DNA of 11,705 bases from the NCBI GenBank assembly GCA_964353865.1, contig CAYGXJ010000044.1:1-11705 (forward strand), read 5' to 3'. The notes beneath the pieces were generated by a model. It ran no database searches. It was not told where the DNA came from and saw nothing but the letters and a program-made list of their open reading frames with translations. Made by a program: the position numbers and the translations under genes. The stretch is from RBG-16-64-43 sp964353865 (GTDB lineage: Bacteria; Chloroflexota; Anaerolineae; Anaerolineales; RBG-16-64-43). Below are positions 1-6,637 of this stretch, one piece after another. Within the stretch, counting starts at the first letter, position 1. Each line of letters starts with the position of its first letter.

Positions 1-1
1 A

Positions 2-346
2 GGGCGCTACTCGTTTGCCAAGGCTGAGGTCGCGAAAGCGGCCGATGCCGCGGCGCTGGCAGCGGCAATCGAGATCGACCGTCGTGTGTTCCGCGAAACG
101 GGCGAAATCGTGCTTGACGGCCAGGCCTGGGCCCGCGCGCAGGCCTACGCAAACATGAACACGCAGTATCTTGTCGTGCACGGGATCCATGCCGTGGTGA
201 CGTCGATCCGCGTAGACAACGCGAACAAGACGGTGGAGGTGGTCGTGTCTGCCAGCCTCGACCGATTATTCCCATCGATTGTGCCTGACATCAGTGTGAC
301 GCAAGTGGGGCTGGCGAAAGTAAGGGGTGAGACGTGGGAACAATGA
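2..346 (+). CDS. TadE/TadG-like pilus assembly protein, C-terminal part (5' end outside window)
   Basis: The frame is open from base 2, so the gene starts upstream of the window; about 114 codons are visible, ending in TGA at 344-346. The first visible residues (SFAKAEVAKAADAAALAAA) resemble the stretch after the N-terminal membrane helix of TadE/TadG-type Flp (tight adherence) pilus proteins, where an AADAAALA-like motif is common. The rest alternates short beta-like segments (TSIRVDNANKTVEVVVSA), as expected for the exported C-terminal domain of these pseudopilin-like proteins. No cysteines or enzyme motifs are visible. The GTG at 86 is not taken as the start because the good frame continues upstream. 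By family, it would act at the envelope in assembly of Flp pili or a related secretion apparatus; neighbouring tad genes would lie upstream. Family assignment is moderate because the diagnostic N-terminus is missing. Confidence 0.55.
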   Translation, partial: GRYSFAKAEVAKAADAAALAAAIEIDRRVFRETGEIVLDGQAWARAQAYANMNTQYLVVHGIHAVVTSIRVDNANKTVEVVVSASLDRLFPSIVPDISVTQVGLAKVRGETWEQ

Positions 347-465
347 GTCACCGATGCGGGCGTGGAGGCTGCCTAAGAGGACAGCGTCTGCAAAGAGCGA
401 CCATCCAGATCCACTCTCCGAACATCCTGCGAGGCTCCAGGGCCCCCAACCCGGCATGGATCCCC

Positions 466-1302
466 TCAGGTTTGGCAGAGGGACAGTAGCTGCCGAACAA
501 AACCGGCAACATCCGTTTGAGTTGCCGGATTGGGTTCCGAGTATAGGAACCGGGCAACACGCGCTGGGCCAATCCCGTCGGGTTCGGTGAAGTCCTGCTT
601 GAGCACAGCGATTGCCTCTGCCGCGTGCGGGCGCCCGATCAAGGGGGTGAGGTGTGCGGCGACATCGGCAATACCGCCCCCAAAGTTCCGAACCACGTAG
701 AAAAGATCGTAGGCATCCTTATCCTGGCCTCGGCTTCTGAACGCGAGGGCCTTCAAGACGACGTATGCGCCGGGGCCGCAAACCCAGACATCCCTCTGGG
801 CGCTTTCGCCCAATGGCGTGGTGCCACTCAGTGCAACGCGCATCCGATCTTCAAACGCAAGTTCGAGGCCGGGCGTGACGACGGCAGCCAGATCAGCCTC
901 GAGATGCTTGATCGTGCCTCCATCTTCCATCGCCGCGGATTGCGGAATCAGGAAATCGATGGTCGCGCCGGGCATGCTCTTGGCAATCCACCGCTGGAGT
1001 GTCTTGTTGCCTTCTGGGTTGACGTCCGGCTGGAATCCGGCTTCCCGCAGTCGCTCAGCGACAAGGTGGTAACGTTCCTCCTCGAACAAAGCCAGCGCAA
1101 AACCCAGATCGAGATCGCGTGTCCCCAGGTGCTTCTCATCGCCCTCGGGAGGCGGTTCCTGGGCGATGATGAGACTGGGCACTAGACCGCCCACAACGAC
1201 GAGCTCATTGGTGAGGTCCCCGAGCTTTGTGAAAACGTAGAGGCAGGTCTGCCGCACAAGTTGAAGTAGTTCAGGAGTGTAGCTAGCTCGAGTGAAGTCC
1301 AT
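466..1302 (-). CDS. AbiEii-like nucleotidyltransferase toxin of a type IV toxin-antitoxin pair
   Basis: A 278-residue protein with the nucleotidyltransferase layout of the AbiEii/AbiGii family. It has a GG motif at residues 38-39 (VVVGGLVPSL), then the metal-binding DxD in GTRDLDLGF (D63, D65), a possible third acidic residue at D116 (TIDFLIP), and the family-typical basic block K184-x4-R189-x-R191-x3-KDAYDLFYV (195-203). Family members such as MenT and AbiEii act as growth-inhibiting nucleotidyltransferases, some modifying tRNA; the substrate here is unknown. It starts at ATG 1302, one nucleotide after the TGA of the upstream antitoxin gene (TGA-G-ATG). There is no strong Shine-Dalgarno, so translational coupling is likely. 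The antitoxin-then-toxin order matches abiEi-abiEii. The spacing between GG and DxD is longer than usual (an insertion with EPPPEGDEKH), so it is a divergent member. All core motifs look intact. Confidence 0.8.
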   Translation of the reverse strand: MDFTRASYTPELLQLVRQTCLYVFTKLGDLTNELVVVGGLVPSLIIAQEPPPEGDEKHLGTRDLDLGFALALFEEERYHLVAERLREAGFQPDVNPEGNKTLQRWIAKSMPGATIDFLIPQSAAMEDGGTIKHLEADLAAVVTPGLELAFEDRMRVALSGTTPLGESAQRDVWVCGPGAYVVLKALAFRSRGQDKDAYDLFYVVRNFGGGIADVAAHLTPLIGRPHAAEAIAVLKQDFTEPDGIGPARVARFLYSEPNPATQTDVAGFVRQLLSLCQT

Positions 1303-1303
1303 C

Positions 1304-2374
1304 TCACAATGCCGCGAGTGTGCGAAGGGCGATGGGCCGGAGATCCGCCGCAGCCTCGGCTGATCGTTCGGGATGATCCTTGAGATCGAGCATCACTTGG
1401 ATCGGGTGTACGCAAGGGACGCCGGCGAGCTCCCTCTTGCCCCAGAAGACAGCATCGTCCTTGGGAATGGTGAGCCATGTGTTCGCGCCGATGTCGGTTG
1501 GAGTGAACCCGAGGCTTGAGAGAAGGGTCTGGGGAAGTTCCTCCCTGACATAGACTGTTGCCAGTCTGAAGGATGCGAAGTGGCTGTAGAGCCAAGCTGC
1601 TCCCAGTCCTGTATGAGCGTATTCGACCCCCGCATCTGCTAGGAGGCGGCTGAGCGAATCCACGAGCGATTGGCCGGAGCGTGCGGGAATGTGGCCGGCC
1701 GTGATGGAATGCTGCTTGAAGGTGTAAGCCTCCAGCCAAGCATCGAGCAGGAGACTGGGTTCCTTTGCCTTCACCCTTCCATCAAGTGCCCTCTCGACGA
1801 GCCCATCCATCTGCAGACCACGAACGATTCGACTAACATACCCCTCGCTTAGCCCGGTTTCTGTCGCCAATTGCCTTTGAGAGAGAGTGTGGCCGAACTG
1901 ATAGAGGAGCACTCTTGCCACTCGCGAGCTTCGTGGGGCAAACAAGTCGGAGGGTCTGCCAGGCCCCCGAAAGGCGTTAGGATGCCCTCTGACCGAAATT
2001 CGGAGTCCGGGCCCGGAGATCTCGGCATTTCCTGAGAGATCGAGCCAGGAGACCTCGGCCAGTTCGCAGCGGGTCCGTCCTGCCTCGTGCATGAAGGGGA
2101 CGACAAGGAGCCAGACATCTGATCGGTCGGCCTTCCTCGCTTCACGGATGCGTTCAATAGCAGGCGCGACGAAATTCACCTTCCCCGAGGCCTTGTACTC
2201 GATTAAGAAAGTGTTTCCGCCGATCTTGACTATTGCGTCAGGAAGGAGGCGGCCGGGCTTCTTGCGTCTCAGCGTCTCGCTGGGCTGAACGACCCGGGAA
2301 GGCCCTGCCGCCAGATGGCGACTGAGCGCTTCGGAGGCTTGAGAAATGGCTAGCTTCTGAGATATGGTCTTCAT
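1304..2374 (-). CDS. AbiEi-family antitoxin/transcriptional regulator with N-terminal PD-(D/E)xK-like domain
   Basis: A 356-residue protein with three visible parts. Residues 40-95 carry a restriction-endonuclease-fold-like signature: PD at 45-46, then E59-Y60-K61 (IEYK), matching PD-x(n)-(D/E)xK, followed by strand-like VWLLVVPF. Residues about 107-130 hold SWLDLSGNAEISGPGL, which I associate with this antitoxin-like family. Residues about 148-198 form a winged helix (LSQRQLATETGLSEGYVSRI then LQMDGLVERALDGRVKA). The C-terminal half (210-356) resembles the AbiEi-type toxin-neutralising region. It probably binds its own promoter and neutralises the nucleotidyltransferase encoded 1 nt downstream. 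There is no Shine-Dalgarno before ATG 2374, and the best promoter places the transcript start about 2 nt upstream, so a near-leaderless mRNA is likely. Whether the nuclease-like domain is catalytic or only structural cannot be told from sequence. Base composition is lower in GC than the genes to the right. Confidence 0.75.
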   Translation of the reverse strand: MKTISQKLAISQASEALSRHLAAGPSRVVQPSETLRRKKPGRLLPDAIVKIGGNTFLIEYKASGKVNFVAPAIERIREARKADRSDVWLLVVPFMHEAGRTRCELAEVSWLDLSGNAEISGPGLRISVRGHPNAFRGPGRPSDLFAPRSSRVARVLLYQFGHTLSQRQLATETGLSEGYVSRIVRGLQMDGLVERALDGRVKAKEPSLLLDAWLEAYTFKQHSITAGHIPARSGQSLVDSLSRLLADAGVEYAHTGLGAAWLYSHFASFRLATVYVREELPQTLLSSLGFTPTDIGANTWLTIPKDDAVFWGKRELAGVPCVHPIQVMLDLKDHPERSAEAAADLRPIALRTLAAL

Positions 2375-2382
2375 AGCTTCAC

Positions 2383-2411
2383 TTTATAGCACAACTTGTG
2401 GGAGGACGCAA
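2383..2411 (-). promoter_or_regulatory. Predicted promoter of the AbiE-like cassette
   Basis: Read on the - strand, there is a -35-like TTGCGT (2411-2406), a 17-bp spacer and a -10 TATAAA (2388-2383, five of six consensus bases). The predicted transcription start falls near 2376, only about 2 nt before the ATG at 2374, which fits the missing Shine-Dalgarno. The -35 is weak; the -10 and spacing are good. Confidence 0.55.
2390..2400. promoter_or_regulatory. Perfect 5-1-5 palindrome in the promoter spacer, candidate antitoxin operator
   Basis: CACAACTTGTG is a perfect inverted repeat (CACAA-C-TTGTG) lying between the predicted -35 and -10 elements of the toxin-antitoxin promoter. A protein bound here would block RNA polymerase. 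AbiEi-type antitoxins are known to autoregulate by binding inverted repeats in their promoters, so this is the natural candidate site. No second copy was noticed nearby. Confidence 0.45.
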
Positions 2412-2549
2412 GTATGGTAGTTTAGTTAAGTCTGGGGGATGAGATCGGGCGGACCATGCGCGCGGGTGAATTCAAGCCCTCCTTCGTCCCTGCAATACTG
2501 CCTGTGCTAGCCGAAAACCTCGTCCGAGGATGTTCGAACGGCTGCAGAC

Positions 2550-2840
2550 TCATGCAGCACGCCGGTAGTCGTGGTGCAATCCATTGAGGACCGGGACCGC
2601 GATGGGCCTTCCTCGCCTCGGCCAGGCTGGCGGGGGAAAGGTCCCCCCCGGAATCCTCTGCCCAATCCCCTGGTGTGGCCGTGCTCGGTTGAAGTATTCG
2701 ACGTATTCTTTCACTACCCGATGAAGTTGCCCTTCCCCGACAACCGGCAGGTGATCGAGGCATTCTCTCCTCACGCTCCCCAGGAACCGTTCGCAGACCG
2801 CGTTGGCCTTTGGAGCGCGGTAGGGGGTCTTGAGCCTGCC
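2550..2840 (-). pseudogene. Truncated DDE (rve/IS3-IS481-like) transposase, C-terminal remnant
   Basis: About 96 codons of a transposase C-terminus survive. The reading KTPYRAPKANAVCERF then RRECLDH is the end of an integrase-type (DDE) catalytic domain, and the Glu of CERF (codon at 2792-2790) is the third catalytic acid. EYVEYFNRARPHQGIGQ and a terminal GLHHDYRRAA follow, the usual end of this transposase group, with a normal TGA at 2550-2552. Upstream of KTPYR the similarity stops within a few codons and an in-frame TAG sits at 2841-2843, so the two catalytic aspartates and the helix-turn-helix are gone. It is a dead fragment. It lies between the AbiE-like cassette and the cyclase-like gene, marking past insertion and rearrangement there. 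Terminal inverted repeats could not be identified. Confidence 0.85.
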
Positions 2841-2862
2841 CTAGGGCCGCCAGGGGGCAGGC
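2834..2862. repeat. Stem-loop at the transposase remnant junction, possible terminator of the cyclase-like gene
   Basis: GCCTGCCC (2834-2841) and GGGCAGGC (2855-2862) are perfect 8-bp complementary arms around a 13-nt loop. The hairpin lies 60 nt beyond the stop codon of the cyclase-like gene on the - strand and overlaps the point where transposase similarity ends. No T-run follows, so it is only a candidate terminator; it could also be a scar of the insertion event. Confidence 0.4.
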
Positions 2863-2922
2863 GAACCCGAAAAACCTTGCCCGGGAATACGGGAGTGATG
2901 GACTCGATCTGCCGTGCGGCGC

Positions 2923-3900
2923 CTACCCGAGGTAAGCGCGCAGCACCCGGCACACCGCGAGCGCCACCCACCTCTCGTTGCGCGCCGCACGATTCCCATG
3001 CCCGTAGCCTGTATCCCACAACCCGTCGCGTAGCTGGTGACTCAAGAACCACATGAGCGCCGGGTGCACATGCTCGTCGTCCGCCGCGAAGCCTACCCGC
3101 TGCAGCATGTCGAGAACGGTCAGGATGTTCGGCCACCAGAAGGGAAACCCGAACTTGAGCCAGTACTCGCGACCTTGCCGATCGCCGTAGCGATCGCGCT
3201 GGAACATGCGCGCCTTGAGAATCTCGCATGCGGCACGCACCTCACGCCGCCGGCGATACGCAGGGTGGGCCACCAACCCGCGCAGCGCCATGCTGGTGGC
3301 CATATGCGAGAAGGGCAGCGACCGATCCGGAGGCAGCGGTCGCCCGCGCCAGAAGCTGTGAGTGCGCTTCGACCAGGGCACGGCCTGCGTCGGGACAATC
3401 CAGCCGCCGTCGTCCTGGCGCACATCGAGCAGCCAATCCAGCCCGCGCAGGATGGCGCGCTCGCGCACGAAGCCGGCCCGCACCAGGCGTTCCATGATCA
3501 CCGAGTGGTAGTAGGGCATGTGCTGGTTGCCCAGGATGCCGCGCAAGTCCCCCGGCTTCGTCTGACAGGAGAAGATGTAGGCTGCAGCGTGCTTGATGGC
3601 CGGGTGCGAGCGATCCATGCCGTACATGTCGACCAGGACACCCAGCGAGCGCCAGGTCTCGAGCAAGTCAAAGTTGTTGTAAGGCTCCCGGGCGCTGCCC
3701 TTCTTCGGGTATATCCAGGCCCCGCCGGGCCGCTGGCGCGCGAGAAGAGATTTCACCTCGGGCAAGTCCCACAACAGCCGGCGGCCGCGCGGCCGCTCGC
3801 CGAGCAGGTCGCGACGGACAAAGAAGGCCAATGCCGGATCGTCTGCGCCCAGGAGGTGCGGCGTCGGGTCATACCGCAACCAGGATTTCCAGGATGCCAT
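2923..3900 (-). CDS. Squalene-cyclase/prenyltransferase-like alpha/alpha toroid protein
   Basis: A 325-residue soluble protein. Three QW-like repeats are visible: LLARQRPGGAWIYP (52-65), LLDVRQDDGGWIVP (157-170) and FLSHQLRDGLWDTG (285-298). They mark the alpha/alpha-toroid fold shared by terpenoid cyclases and protein prenyltransferase beta subunits. At 325 residues it is about half the size of a squalene-hopene cyclase. No DxDD protonation motif is present (the QDD at 162-164 belongs to a QW repeat), nor is the prenyltransferase zinc site obvious, so it should not be called a cyclase enzyme. Aromatic-rich patches (YWLKFGFPFWWPN, 246-258) could line a cavity. The start is placed at ATG 3900, which has GGAGG six bases upstream; a longer reading to 3984 would overlap the preceding pirin gene. 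It lies 44 nt after that gene, probably in one transcript. Function unknown. Confidence 0.7.
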   Translation of the reverse strand: MASWKSWLRYDPTPHLLGADDPALAFFVRRDLLGERPRGRRLLWDLPEVKSLLARQRPGGAWIYPKKGSAREPYNNFDLLETWRSLGVLVDMYGMDRSHPAIKHAAAYIFSCQTKPGDLRGILGNQHMPYYHSVIMERLVRAGFVRERAILRGLDWLLDVRQDDGGWIVPTQAVPWSKRTHSFWRGRPLPPDRSLPFSHMATSMALRGLVAHPAYRRRREVRAACEILKARMFQRDRYGDRQGREYWLKFGFPFWWPNILTVLDMLQRVGFAADDEHVHPALMWFLSHQLRDGLWDTGYGHGNRAARNERWVALAVCRVLRAYLG

Positions 3901-3944
3901 GGTTCGCCTCCAGGTGCGGATGTGGGTGGAAACCGCGTTCGAGC

Positions 3945-4868
3945 CTAGGGCGCGTGCTCGTCCTCTCCGCGCGCCGCGTACCACTGGCGCGGATCGCTAT
4001 TGGGCTGAGCGCGAATGAAGGTTCCCGTTTGCAGATCGGCCAGGGCTTGCTCTATCTCCTCGCGGGTGTTCATCACGAACGGGCCGTAGCGTGCGATGGG
4101 CTCATGAAGCGGGGAGCCCGTGACCCAGAGCAGACGGCCTCCCACGTGCCCGGCGAAGAGGGGAATCTGGGCGGCGCCGCGCACGACAGCCAGGGTGGGC
4201 GCCCTGGCGGCGACGGGCTCGGGGGAGCCGGCCGGAGTCAGCATAACTTCACCTCGAAACACATAGGCAAAGGCCGAAGCCCCGGAAGGTAGAGGCAGGG
4301 TTGTCTGCGAATAAGGTTCCAATGCGACGTCCAGATATGTCGGCGAAACAGCGATATCGGTGACCGGGCCGTGCACGCCGGCCAGTTCGCCTGCGACGAC
4401 GCGGATGGACACCCCGCCGCCCGGCACAACGGTTGGAATGCGATCGGAAGCGATGTTCTGATAGCGCGGAGTCGACATCTTCTCCCTAGCTGGCAGGTTC
4501 ACCCACAACTGGAACCCGATCAGCGGCTCGATCGTGGGTTGGGGCATTTCTTCGTGCATGATGCCGCTGCCCGAACTCATCCATTGCACATCGCCTGCGC
4601 CCAGCAAGCCGCCATTGCCCAGGCTGTCGAGGTGTTTCACCTGGCCGCTGAGAATGTAAGTGACCGTCTCGATCCCGCGGTGCGGGTGCCAGGGGAATCC
4701 GCGCAGGTAGTCGTCGGAGTTGGGTGAGCTGAAGTCGTCAAAGAGCAGGAAGGGGTCATGGTAGTCGAATTGTGACGTGCCCAGGCTGCGCTGGAGCCGG
4801 ACGCCGGCACCTTCCAGAACGGTCGTCGGTCGAACGAGCACCACGCCCGATTCCTTGTTTGTCACCAT
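3945..4868 (-). CDS. Pirin family protein (bicupin)
   Basis: A 307-residue pirin. The N-terminal cupin carries FPWHPHRGIETVTYILSGQ (58-76) and WMSSGSGIMHEEMPQ (96-110), supplying the metal ligands expected from human pirin: H61, H63, H105 and E107. After these, IGFQLWVNLPAREK (117-130) is a typical pirin linker, and the second cupin follows (about 170-290). Pirins bind Fe; some bacterial members oxidise flavonols such as quercetin, others act as redox-responsive regulators, and the substrate here is unknown. The start is set at ATG 4868, with GGAGG five bases upstream, rather than the in-frame ATG at 4880 that contains this ribosome site. It lies between the GNAT gene (69 nt upstream) and the cyclase-like gene (44 nt downstream) on the same strand. 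All four metal ligands are present, so it should be functional. Confidence 0.9.
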   Translation of the reverse strand: MVTNKESGVVLVRPTTVLEGAGVRLQRSLGTSQFDYHDPFLLFDDFSSPNSDDYLRGFPWHPHRGIETVTYILSGQVKHLDSLGNGGLLGAGDVQWMSSGSGIMHEEMPQPTIEPLIGFQLWVNLPAREKMSTPRYQNIASDRIPTVVPGGGVSIRVVAGELAGVHGPVTDIAVSPTYLDVALEPYSQTTLPLPSGASAFAYVFRGEVMLTPAGSPEPVAARAPTLAVVRGAAQIPLFAGHVGGRLLWVTGSPLHEPIARYGPFVMNTREEIEQALADLQTGTFIRAQPNSDPRQWYAARGEDEHAP

Positions 4869-4937
4869 GCATACCTCCATGCGTTTCGGTCGCCCGCCCC
4901 CATCGTTTTCGAATTGTCGCGCCAGCGCGACGCCGAC

Positions 4938-5501
4938 TCAGGCCAGGCCCTGAAGGGCGGGTCGGGCCGCCGAATGTCGCGTGAGACGGTAGAGGTGGCG
5001 CGTGACCCCATCCGAACGAGGCACGGCGCGCTCAAAGCGCATGCCCAGCCGCTCGGCCACCCTCTGCGAGGGTGCGTTGTGCGGGTCGATGACCGCGATC
5101 ATCGATGTCACCTCGAGGCCTTCCGCAGCGAACTGAACGACGCGCAGCATGGCCTCGGTGGCGTATCCTCTTCCCCAGAACTCCGGGAACAGGAAGTAGC
5201 TCAGCTCCGTTTCACGTGTGCCCAAGACTTCCTTTTCGAGGAGCGCTGCAAGGCCCGCGAAGCTGCCCGTGCTTCTCTCGATGATCGACCACCAGCGATC
5301 GTGCTCCTCCGCGAGCATGCCATGCGGATCGGCCGCATAACGCTTGAAGGTCTCGATAACCTGGGCCGCCTCTCGCGGACCGCCGATGTAGCGCGTGACC
5401 TCTTCGTGGGTCCACAGACGCAGGATCTCGGGCAGGTCGCTCGAGAGGGGAGCTCGCAACCACAAATGTTTTGTCCGGCCGAGATCGGATAGGCTGTGCA
5501 T
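4938..5501 (-). CDS. GNAT family N-acetyltransferase, RimJ/RimL-like
   Basis: A 187-residue acetyltransferase that moves an acetyl group from acetyl-CoA to an amine. The opening LWLRAPLSSDLPEILRLW (13-30) is the usual start of RimJ/RimL-type GNAT proteins. Motif A, which binds the CoA pyrophosphate, is at 107-117 (EFWGRGYATEA), preceded by the beta4 strand ELSYFLFP. The distal NAPSQRVAERLGM (142-154) is typical of this subfamily. The acceptor could be a ribosomal protein N-terminus, an antibiotic or a small metabolite; nothing in the sequence decides. ATG 5501 is preceded by a purine-rich AGGAGGGG ribosome site. It is the first gene of a probable - strand unit with the pirin and the toroid protein. 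No promoter was confidently seen. Confidence 0.88.
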   Translation of the reverse strand: MHSLSDLGRTKHLWLRAPLSSDLPEILRLWTHEEVTRYIGGPREAAQVIETFKRYAADPHGMLAEEHDRWWSIIERSTGSFAGLAALLEKEVLGTRETELSYFLFPEFWGRGYATEAMLRVVQFAAEGLEVTSMIAVIDPHNAPSQRVAERLGMRFERAVPRSDGVTRHLYRLTRHSAARPALQGLA

Positions 5502-5569
5502 TCACGTCCCCTCCTGTTCGTCCCATCCTCCGTCGGGGGAATGACGGCACGGCGCACGCGGCGCGGTCA

Positions 5570-5632
5570 CGGCCGGGCCCCGTGCGATTCAATGATAGGC
5601 CTCCCGGCCGCGGAGGGAAAGCGGCCCGGCCG
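5570..5632. repeat. Nested inverted repeats after the lipoprotein gene, possible terminator
   Basis: CGGCCGGGCC (5570-5579) and GGCCCGGCCG (5623-5632) are perfect 10-bp arms separated by 43 nt. Inside lies a second small hairpin, CCTCC (5600-5604) with GGAGG (5612-5616). The right arm ends one base before the lipoprotein stop codon (5634-5636) on the - strand, so the structure sits exactly where a terminator is expected. No T-run is present. Confidence 0.45.
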
Positions 5633-5633
5633 G

Positions 5634-6488
5634 CTACTCGGTTGGCGGATGAGGCGTGAGGCTGAGCGCGCTGCGCTCAAACACGGGCAGCATGCGCTCA
5701 AAATCCTCAGGTGTCGTCTGGCAGGAGAAGGTGTAGGTCCGCTCCTCAGCGTGGACGACGAACAGCGCCTGTTTCGAAATGGCGCCGGATTCCGGATCCT
5801 TTGCGGTGAGGATGGCGCGCGCCGTCAGGAAGGGTGTGCCTTCAAGCAGGTATCGGCTCTCGACCTCGCGCAGGCCTTTGACGCCCTGCACGGCTTCGTC
5901 CAGAAGCGCCTCCATATCGGGTCGGTCCGTGTCGGGTTCACTGACGACGAATACGGCGGATCCCATGTCCTTCGCCGCCGCCATCAGAAAGTCGATATCG
6001 AAGCCGGCGCGCATCTCCTCCAGCGACATCATCGTCGGTGTGGGCCCGGGTGTACCTTCGCCGGCCAACCCCTGGAATCCCTCGGTCAGACCCTGGGCCA
6101 GCGCGATCATCAGGATCTCCATCATGTCGCCCAGCCCGCCCAGATCGGCCACCTCGTACGACTGCGGCAGCCAGAAGTAAGCATGGCCGGTGTCGATCTT
6201 CTTCCAGCCGGCGATGTCGTGCGCACTGGCCGAGGCGGTCGCGCGCTCGAGCGGCGGTGCAGGCGTGCGGGTGATGTTCTCGGCCGAGGCGCGCGGGGCA
6301 GCCGTGGGCGCAGGCGTCGCGGTGGAGGCCGGAGGACGCGGGGTGGAGGTCGGCGTGGGCGTCCAAGCCGGGGGCAGGGTGAGCCCCGGCGGCGGCGGGG
6401 TGGCCGTCGGGGCGGCTGGCGCACCGCCCAGCGAACAAGCGCTGAGGAGAACTGCCGCCGCGATGCAGGCGAGCCGTCTTGTCTTCAT
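5634..6488 (-). CDS. Putative lipoprotein with Thr/Pro-rich linker
   Basis: A 284-residue protein with a lipoprotein signal peptide: MKTRR, a hydrophobic stretch, then the lipobox LSAC with the lipidated cysteine at residue 18. Residues about 22-80 are a low-complexity linker of Thr, Pro and Ala (PTPTSTPRPPAS-type), a spacer often seen in surface lipoproteins of Chloroflexota. Residues about 90-280 form a folded domain: HAYFWLPQSYEVADLGG, a helix DMMEILMIALAQGL, and beta-rich sections ending with ERTYTFSCQTTPEDFERM and FERSALSL. That end resembles PsbP/DcrB-like stress or photosystem-accessory folds, but this is only a resemblance. The start is ATG 6488 because the signal peptide begins there; GGAG lies about 12 nt upstream. 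A longer in-frame reading to 6800 would run through the dodecin gene and is rejected. Function unknown; expected on the outer face of the membrane. Confidence 0.75.
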   Translation of the reverse strand: MKTRRLACIAAAVLLSACSLGGAPAAPTATPPPPGLTLPPAWTPTPTSTPRPPASTATPAPTAAPRASAENITRTPAPPLERATASASAHDIAGWKKIDTGHAYFWLPQSYEVADLGGLGDMMEILMIALAQGLTEGFQGLAGEGTPGPTPTMMSLEEMRAGFDIDFLMAAAKDMGSAVFVVSEPDTDRPDMEALLDEAVQGVKGLREVESRYLLEGTPFLTARAILTAKDPESGAISKQALFVVHAEERTYTFSCQTTPEDFERMLPVFERSALSLTPHPPTE

Positions 6489-6574
6489 CGGTGTTCGCTT
6501 CTCCTTAGCCAGTATGCCGTTCCCAGCCGGTATACGAGAATCCCCGCCTGCGGGTTGCGGGCAGCTTGAGACAG

Positions 6575-6601
6575 CGGCGTCTCGCTCCGCGCGAGACGCC
6601 G
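6575..6601. terminator. Strong hairpin after dodecin, probable U-tract-less terminator
   Basis: CGGCGTCTCGC (6575-6585) pairs perfectly with GCGAGACGCCG (6591-6601) across a 5-nt loop, an 11-bp stem that can be extended by a G-T and an A-T pair. It begins 37 nt beyond the dodecin stop on the - strand. No T-run follows, so it may work as an I-shaped terminator or as an mRNA-end stabiliser. Confidence 0.6.
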
Positions 6602-6637
6602 TTCGTCGTTCGGGCTGATCTGCGGGGCGGGGTGCCG

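Noticed and set aside
625..1185. A 186-codon open frame on the + strand
   Set aside because: Antisense to the nucleotidyltransferase toxin, which carries recognisable GG, DxD and KDxYDL motifs.
2518..2529. CCTCGTCCGAGG palindrome followed by TTTT on the - strand, after the transposase remnant
   Set aside because: The loop would be 2-4 nt with a stem of 4-5 bp, too weak to call a terminator, and it follows a dead gene.
2923..3900. Functional squalene-hopene or terpene cyclase
   Set aside because: The QDDGG at 162-166 belongs to a QW-like repeat; no DxDD motif exists and the protein is about half the cyclase length.
3037..3948. A 303-codon open frame on the + strand
   Set aside because: Antisense shadow of the toroid protein, whose QW repeats and GGAGG ribosome site mark the true frame.
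5496..6569. A 357-codon open frame on the + strand
   Set aside because: Antisense to the lipoprotein gene, with Arg/Gly runs mirroring the Thr/Pro linker; the - strand protein has a clear signal peptide and lipobox.
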